Below are positions 17,371 to 22,671 of a stretch of DNA of 22,671 nt, piece by piece; the first letter of the stretch is position 1; each line of letters starts with the position of its first letter. The notes under the pieces are model-generated. The model worked only from the letters and a program-made list of their open reading frames with translations, had not been told where the DNA came from and did not search any database. Origin of the DNA: Haplomitrium mnioides (Eukaryota; Marchantiophyta; Haplomitriopsida; Calobryales); assembly GCA_049999725.1 (NCBI GenBank), contig JBNGIS010015313.1, positions 18,350 through 41,020 on the forward strand, read 5' to 3'. The position numbers were made by a program, and so were the translations under genes.

Positions 17371-18190
17371 TAGGTTTTAAAGATACCTCTACTAGAAACT
17401 TGTGGTTTTGGATTGTATGACAATTGTAGCAACTCTCTAAGACTTGTTTGAGTAAAAGCCTTGATAAGCTTCAAAGGTTTCAAGAATCTACTTAACATAT
17501 GATCAATTTGATCATGAATATGGCTAACCATAAGAAATCCCACATTGATTTTTTGATCGACAAAGACTTAGCAATTAAAAGATTAAGATTTTCAAACAAA
17601 ATGGAATGCTTATTCTCTCGTGCTGTATTGTCAAGCTAAAGATACAACATAGAAGGTAGCAACCCTTGAAACTCACATAAGATTTTGTTGAGCCCTATGA
17701 CGATCAAATTGGAGTCACTTCTCAAGTTTCTATAAGCTAAGAGTATGACTGAAAACTAAATCACGAGCAACAAACACACCCACCAAACAATCTTTATCAA
17801 TATTTTTTTTGTGGTGATTTCCAATGTAGAATTGTTGTTTTCTTTTGATCCATCCATCAATCATGATGCCCAAATACTTCTCACCATCAACATATTATTT
17901 TCTTTGATGGTTTGCACGTTTTGTCTTTTTTTTCATTTGTTGGTTACAATGAAAAAACAATTGGTGATTATATTTGACTACACTAAAAAAAACCAATATA
18001 TTTTAATAACATTAGGAAAGAGGTATTGTGATTGAGAATTTTAAAAGAGGTTGAGAGGAGTGTATTTCACACAAAGGTTTGCAAAGAGCAACAATAAGCT
18101 TTTAATAAAGAGGGAACAAAATGAAAATACATCCCCTTGTACTTGGAGTCTTAAATGAGAAAGTGGTTGAAAACCACAACATTAGCTTTG
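17371..18190. other. AT-rich spacer between minisatellite arrays
   Basis: No gene can be supported. T-rich stretches near 17800-17990 give a short plus-strand frame (17811-18035) of hydrophobic residues that looks like base-composition noise. Confidence 0.4.
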
Positions 18191-19195
18191 TAGTCCCAAG
18201 TGTGCATGGAGTTACCATCAACAACAACTAACACTATGTGTGCATGGAGTCTCTTGCGTACAAGGAGTCTAAGACTCAAAGGCCTTTAGATTCCAAGCAT
18301 GTTTGGGCCACAAAAAAGGCAATGAGTCTAATGTGTGCTTGGATTGTATAGGCATATGAGGTTAGAAAAAACAATAGAAAAATTTCAAGCTAGCTTTGAA
18401 TTTCAAACAAGACTTGGTTCACAAACAATATGGAATCTCTTGCAGTCTTAGACAATTTTCATGCTAGAAGTTAGAAACAAAAACAAAAATTGCATGCTTG
18501 CTTTGACTCTTTGTGTGGAATGGGTTACATACAAACAACAATGAATCTTTTGCGCAATCAGGATTAAGAACAACAATAAAAAATCTTCTACGCGCAGAGA
18601 CTCTAGGTGTGCATGGGTTACAAACAAATACAACAAACCTTTGGCATGAAAAAGGGTACAAACAACACTAACAAATTCTTTGCTTGCCAATACCCTATAC
18701 ATGTTGAGGGTTCTAAGCAATAATGGTGATTCATATGCATATTGAGGGTTACAAAAAACAATAACGATTCATAGGCTTGCTTAGAATCCATACATGCATG
18801 GGGTTCCAAACAACAATAACAATTCTTAGACACATCTAGGGTAACAAACAACAATGACAATCCATATGCTCATTTAAATTCTATGAACATATAGGGTTTC
18901 AATCAACAATAACAAACCATATGTATGCTTAAGGTTACAAACAACAATAGGGAACCATATACGAGTCTAGGGTTACAAACAACAATAACGATTCATAAGC
19001 TCATTTAGAATCTATGTGCTCATAGGGTTCCAAACAACAATAACAAACTATATATACATATAAGGTTACAAACAATTACAAAAATTTTGAAGCTCACTTA
19101 GACTCTATGTACAAATAGAGTTTCAAGCATAATAAGAAACCAAATGTACGTTTAGGGTTACAAACAACAATAACAATCTATATTCTCTCTTAAAC
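18190..19195 (+). repeat. Minisatellite array 2: 55-bp and 38-bp units, alternating in the right half
   Basis: Units open with GGGTTACAAACAACAATAAC or a variant. GGG-equivalent positions are 18208, 18246, 18263, 18305, 18359, 18415, 18468, 18522, 18560, 18615, 18654, 18708, 18746, 18801, 18839, 18894, 18932, 18970, 19025, 19063, 19118 and 19156. From 18522 on, steps are 38, 55, 39, 54, 38, 55, 38, 55, 38, 38, 55, 38, 55, 38. Long and short units differ by about 17 bp carrying CTCATTTAG. Leftmost units are mostly 53-56 bp and more diverged. Long units contain the CTATGTGCTCATAG core. Confidence 0.9.
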
Positions 19196-20513
19196 TTTAC
19201 ACATAAGTATCTAGTGTCTTTTGCTTGACTAGAATCTGTTAATTAAGTTCATTGAATTCAAAAAATATTATTTGATAAAGAATAGAAAAGCAACATAGTA
19301 ATCCTAGATTGCAAAAGCCAAATCATTTTTTTACCTTTGTTAGACTCCAAATGAATCTCTCCCATAGTGATTAAGTATTTTTGCAGGTTTTTTAAACAAC
19401 AAATCTATTGTGTTTAGGGATTTTGACATTTGTAAAGTGTGTTCTGCAATGCTTTGTAAAATGAGAGAAACTTAAAATGTAGTCGGGATACTTCTCTTGT
19501 AAATATGTTGCATAGTAGTCACAAACTTACTATTGGATAAAATTATCCGGAAAATTATATGTTTTGTGAGTTGGTGTTCTCCTACATTGCTATTAAAAAA
19601 ATTATCCATCCAATCATGTATAAATACCCCTCTAGCAAATAAATATCTCTTTCCCAAAGTGCATTTAGGATTTGCATTTCTGAGTTCTTAAATCCTTTAT
19701 ATTTTATCATTCCCTATGGATAACATTAATTTGAATACACTTTTATATACAACAACATTTCTAGAAAACGTAAATTGATTGCCAAGTTTTGAATCTTTTC
19801 TTGATATTTCCTATTGTAATATGTTATCTCGATTCTTCATGCTTTGCCAAAAGTATGTTTCTTTGATGGCTCTAATTAAATATGTCTTGCACAATGACAA
19901 AAAATTATTTTGGCAACATGAAATTTTCCTCAACTTCAAAAGTAATATTGACGGACCAAGTTTCTTCTTTAAAAAACTCTCGTCATGATGGATTTTTGAC
20001 AAAGAATTGTCATGTAAAAGATTTACCCATTTGGATTTTTCCTACATAAAGAAATCTTATGTTTGGTTGGTCAATTTGGTTTCTACGTGAATCCAACCAT
20101 TGGAGACAAAACATTATCTTCAAGACCTTTTGCATCATCTGAAGTATATTGTTATTTCAGTGTAGGCTTCTTAAATTTGGGTAAACAAGTTGAGTTGTAG
20201 GAGAACTTGACCAAGACAAAACATAATCATCACCAAAATCTTGAACAGAAGACAATATTTTTTTTAGAACAATTTGAGCTCTTCGTGAGAATTCCAGAGA
20301 AATATTTTTTAGTTGGGAATTATTGCTTGAAATTTCATATGATAACTCCATTAGTCACTTTCCTTTTTGATATGTTCTTACAATCATGGTTTCAAGTCCA
20401 ATTTGAGTAGAAGTAACTATTTGATTGAATGTTGCTAAAGGTGATAGCATATTGCAATCAAAATTGATATGGTCTTGCAATTATATTCTCAGAGTTAAAT
20501 TGACAAATATATT
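19196..20513. other. AT-rich DNA without recognisable genes
   Basis: Both strands give only short frames. A minus-strand frame at 19472-19657 has mixed composition (including KRYLFARGVFIHDWMDNFF) but no domain I can name. Possibly old element sequence. Confidence 0.35.
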
Positions 20514-20870
20514 TCAATCTTGGACTTTATTGTCTTCATTGGCTGCCAACAAAGACACGTAGACAACATTCTCAAGATGGTAACATGAATGCCGCCAAGT
20601 AGTCTTCAAGGCGTCACTCTTGTGCTTGAACTCCAATGTTGTAGCTCTAGCTCTGGAGAAATAAAGTTCAACTATAGTACCAAAACCCATTCGCGCATAA
20701 GGTCTAGTGTTTTGAAAATCCTTTGAAGGAGTAAACTTTGATAGCTTGGCATGTATATTATATCCTATGTATCCATAGGGTTGACTATTGGATCTTACCA
20801 GGGAATAAAGTTCACTCCTTGATCCTATGCGCACATATGGTTCACTCTCACGATCATCATCCATTGACAT
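20514..20870 (-). other. 118-codon minus-strand frame over 30-bp repeats; probably not a gene
   Basis: The longest frame outside CCDC39 exons 6 and 13 and their antisense. It opens MSMDDDRESEPYVRIGSR and continues with 10-residue quasi-repeats (SEPYVRIGSR, SELYSLVRSN, SQPYGYIGYN). The frame can stay open because the DNA repeat period of 30 bp is a multiple of three. The remaining 60 residues show no known motif. No splice or promoter evidence supports translation. Confidence 0.3.
20652..20855 (+). repeat. Minisatellite array 3: about 30-bp units
   Basis: GATC or TATC recurs at 20761, 20791, 20821 and 20852. The intervening units carry CCTATGYGCACATATGG or CCTATGTATCCATAGGG followed by TTCACTC. 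A degenerate earlier unit near 20652-20700 repeats AATAAAGTTCA and CATTCGCGCATAAGG. The core is the same as in the other arrays. Confidence 0.7.
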
Positions 20871-21605
20871 ATCATCTTGCTGTAAAATTAGTATGTTTTT
20901 ACCTAAAATGATAGCTATGACACTTGATGCTCTTGGTTCACCATTGCTTTTGTCTTCAGAATAACTATTAAAAAAATGATCACCTTACCATCAAGTAGTG
21001 AAAATTTTCAAAGAGCATGAATCTTAAAATTCTAGTCGTCTTTTGCCTCTTCATGCTCTTGTTATTTAAATTATATAAAAAAGTAGACAACTTAACAGAT
21101 TCAATGAGCAGATAATTACAATGCAAATTGGTATAAAAAACATTTTTTTTAAAACTCCACAAAACAACAAAATGGTTTTCTTTTTTTAAGAGAAAAAAGA
21201 AAACTTGAAAGACATATATGATCATTGTTTTATATACAAATTAATATTTTCCCTCAGAAGGGTATTGGCTTGGACAAAGCCTTCTCAAAAACATTTTCTA
21301 TCAAAGGAATTAGGGGCAATGATGCCTTCAACTTGGATTTGATACATGTGTTTAAGGACAAATGGGTAGGCTTATATTCCTTTAAATTTTGTTTTCTACT
21401 CAAGAGTTTATACGTGCATAGACTCAAGAATCCGTGCTTGTAAAAGAACTCAAAGACCAACTTCCAAATGAGTAACAACTTCAAGATAACTCCAATAGAG
21501 TTATACAACTCAAAGCTAATAAGCAAACAAAATCCAGGAGTGCTAGCCAAAGCCAAACAACCAAAGAGCCAAACCAAATTGAGAGGAACTTCAGAATGAG
21601 TAGTG
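20871..21605. other. AT-rich DNA with single core-repeat units
   Basis: No gene is supported. One unit of the shared repeat core is seen near 21410-21430 (TTTATACGTGCATAGACTC). Poly-T and poly-A tracts occur near 21140-21200. Confidence 0.35.
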
Positions 21606-21630
21606 GGGCTAAGAAGCCCTTTTATTTATA
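21606..21630 (-). promoter_or_regulatory. Possible minus-strand TATA box with downstream hairpin
   Basis: On the minus strand TATAAATA (21630-21623) is followed by GGGCT-TCTT-AGCCC (21619-21606), a perfect 5-bp stem. TATA boxes with a GC-rich hairpin near the start are found in plant LTRs. I could not find a second LTR copy, so this is only a candidate. Confidence 0.25.
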
Positions 21631-21650
21631 CAAGAGAAGAGGGTGTTATC

Positions 21651-21664
21651 TTTCTTTCTTTCTT
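21651..21664 (+). repeat. (TCTT)n microsatellite
   Basis: Three or more TCTT units in a pyrimidine-rich stretch between the two TATA-like sites. Confidence 0.8.
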
Positions 21665-21793
21665 CACTTACAATTCACTTTTAATTTCAACCCTAAAAGT
21701 GACTCTTTACTAAAAGTGACTTCGAAGGCAAGTAATCTTATCTCATTCTTAAAAGTGATTCTCTAACACTTCCTTCAATCCTCTCTATTTTCT

Positions 21794-21801
21794 TATAAAT
21801 A
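21794..21801 (+). promoter_or_regulatory. Possible plus-strand TATA box
   Basis: TATAAATA in the context TTCTTATAAATAGCAC, about 70 bp upstream of minisatellite array 4. In AT-rich DNA such octamers also arise by chance; no downstream gene is apparent. Confidence 0.2.
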
Positions 21802-21864
21802 GCACAACCTTATGTTTATACTATTACAATGCGCATATGGACTCTCAAAATTGAGCCTTCAAAG

Positions 21865-22121
21865 AATGGTCGAGTCTATGCGAGCTTGGACTTTGGAGTT
21901 TGTGTGTGCTTAAACTTTTAAGTCCTTAGACGGTATAAACTCATGAGTCTATGCATGCAAGGACTCACAAGTCCTTATGTGCATGGACTCATCAATTTAT
22001 ATAAGTCTTGACTCACGAGTCCATTTAAGAGTCCATGGACTTGTGAGTCTTTGCCCACATGGACTCGTGAATCTTTTTCTGCATAGACTTGTAAGTCCTT
22101 GCCCACCTAGACTTGTGAGTC
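21865..22121 (+). repeat. Minisatellite array 4: 24-bp units
   Basis: The pentamer GACTC/GACTT recurs at 21889, 21913 (AACTT), 21938 (AACTC), 21962, 21986, 22010, 22038, 22062, 22086 and 22110. All steps are 24-25 bp except one of 28. The unit is GACTCGTGAGTCYWTGCNCACATG with variants, longer than the shared core by the extra near-palindrome GACTC-RT-GAGTC. Twenty-four is a multiple of three, and a plus-strand frame reads 8-residue repeats (HGLVSLCP, HGLVNLFL, HRLVSPCP) across it; I regard that frame as a by-product. Confidence 0.9.
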
Positions 22122-22671
22122 TCATTTGGTCTTTTTTTGTGTTTCAACTTGCTCACTTTTATGTCATGGTTAACTTTGATATTTCTAATAGTCTTATTTC
22201 TTTATTTAAGTTGCCTCATTTCTTGCTTGTTTTTTAAATGTGTACTCTGACGCAAAACAAATCCAAAGAGATTTCATCAAGCTCACGCTCTCTCTCAAAT
22301 TTTTGAAAATCAAGCAAGGTTTATCTGTTTCCCAATGCATTCCGTACCCAAGTGCAGCCCTAATCATTCGTGAAGGGACTGATGGACCTTTAGCTTTAAA
22401 AAAGAGGAAATGCCCAAGCCAGCTAAAGGTTCAATTAAGAAAAAACCTACTCTACCAAAGAAAAACCCAAATTCAGCCAAGCCTTGTCATGTAGAACTAC
22501 TTCCTCTATCAACAACCACTACTTTGAACCAGGAACAGGCTACTCAGAACAGGGACTTTTTTTTTTTGGGAAAAATTGTGATTTTTCATATAAAAAAACA
22601 TCAAAAACGAGGTTAATTTTTAAAAACAAAAAGTACATGAGTTTTTTGGGTTTGTTTTTGGCCATTTCAGC
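22122..22671. other. Window end: lysine-rich frames and dispersed A/T-tract repeat
   Basis: Two overlapping plus-strand frames (22240-22494 and 22410-22616) are rich in Lys and Pro, for example MPKPAKGSIKKKPTLPKKNP. The composition recalls basic DNA-binding tails, but no domain is present and the frames shift into each other. The last 110 bases resemble 16380-16510. I cannot assign a function. Confidence 0.3.

Noticed and set aside
18448-18860. Overlapping minus-strand frames (90, 65 and 80 codons)
   Set aside because: They run across minisatellite array 2. Their repeated peptides simply mirror the 38/55-bp units, which are not multiples of three.
16899-19195. CRISPR-like array
   Set aside because: The repeats are degenerate, spacers are not unique sequences of fixed length, and the DNA is clearly eukaryotic. 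These are minisatellites.
19472-19657. Minus-strand frame that briefly suggested a copia-type RNase H segment
   Set aside because: The catalytic acidic residues and spacing are absent, and no neighbouring RT or integrase motif was found.
22240-22616. Lys/Pro-rich frames as a histone H1-like tail
   Set aside because: Composition only. No globular domain, the two frames overlap and shift, and A-rich DNA yields Lys-rich peptides by chance.

Overview
This is nuclear DNA from a eukaryote, most likely a land plant that still makes flagellated sperm. The best-supported gene has GT-AG introns and encodes CCDC39/FAP59, the axonemal coiled-coil protein that sets the 96-nm repeat. The remainder is AT-rich, transposon-derived and minisatellite-rich, as in plant intergenic DNA. 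A flagellar gene of this kind fits a bryophyte, lycophyte, fern, cycad or Ginkgo and argues against a flowering plant or conifer. The short introns (about 60 to 1350 bp) lean towards a bryophyte or fern. I cannot name the species.

Layout. 1-840: a 184-bp sequence present twice at 530-bp spacing plus a third deleted copy, with a possible short terminal coding exon (422-485) and an AATAAA signal. 1444-6793 (+): thirteen exons covering the C-terminal four fifths of CCDC39, about 752 codons ending in TAA. Exons for roughly the first 170 residues are not visible upstream. The 1.35-kb seventh intron holds a LINE-like zinc-knuckle remnant and a TG microsatellite. 6880-7250: a degenerate tandem repeat of about 70 bp just after the stop codon. 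7.8-9.9 kb: AT-rich DNA with recurring small hairpins built on GTGAT...ATCAC.

9.0-16.3 kb (+): decayed coding DNA of mobile-element character. It includes a fossil with the KP-box and SAM-binding motif order of N4/N6-type DNA methyltransferases (10.9-11.1 kb), a long unknown reading frame ending in a coiled coil (12.1-14.3 kb, many stops but few frame changes), and a Ty3/gypsy-type gag with one CCHC knuckle (15.4-16.3 kb). No intact pol and no LTR pair was found.

16.9-22.1 kb: at least four minisatellite arrays with different periods (25 bp with 13-bp half steps; 55 and 38 bp, partly alternating; 30 bp; 24 bp). They share one palindromic core resembling CTATGYGCRCATAG, which suggests one ancestral repeat amplified in different registers. 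The end of the window has an A/T-tract repeat also seen near 16.4 kb.

CCDC39 is the only gene that looks functional. All identifications come from reading the sequence and from remembered family features; no search was run.
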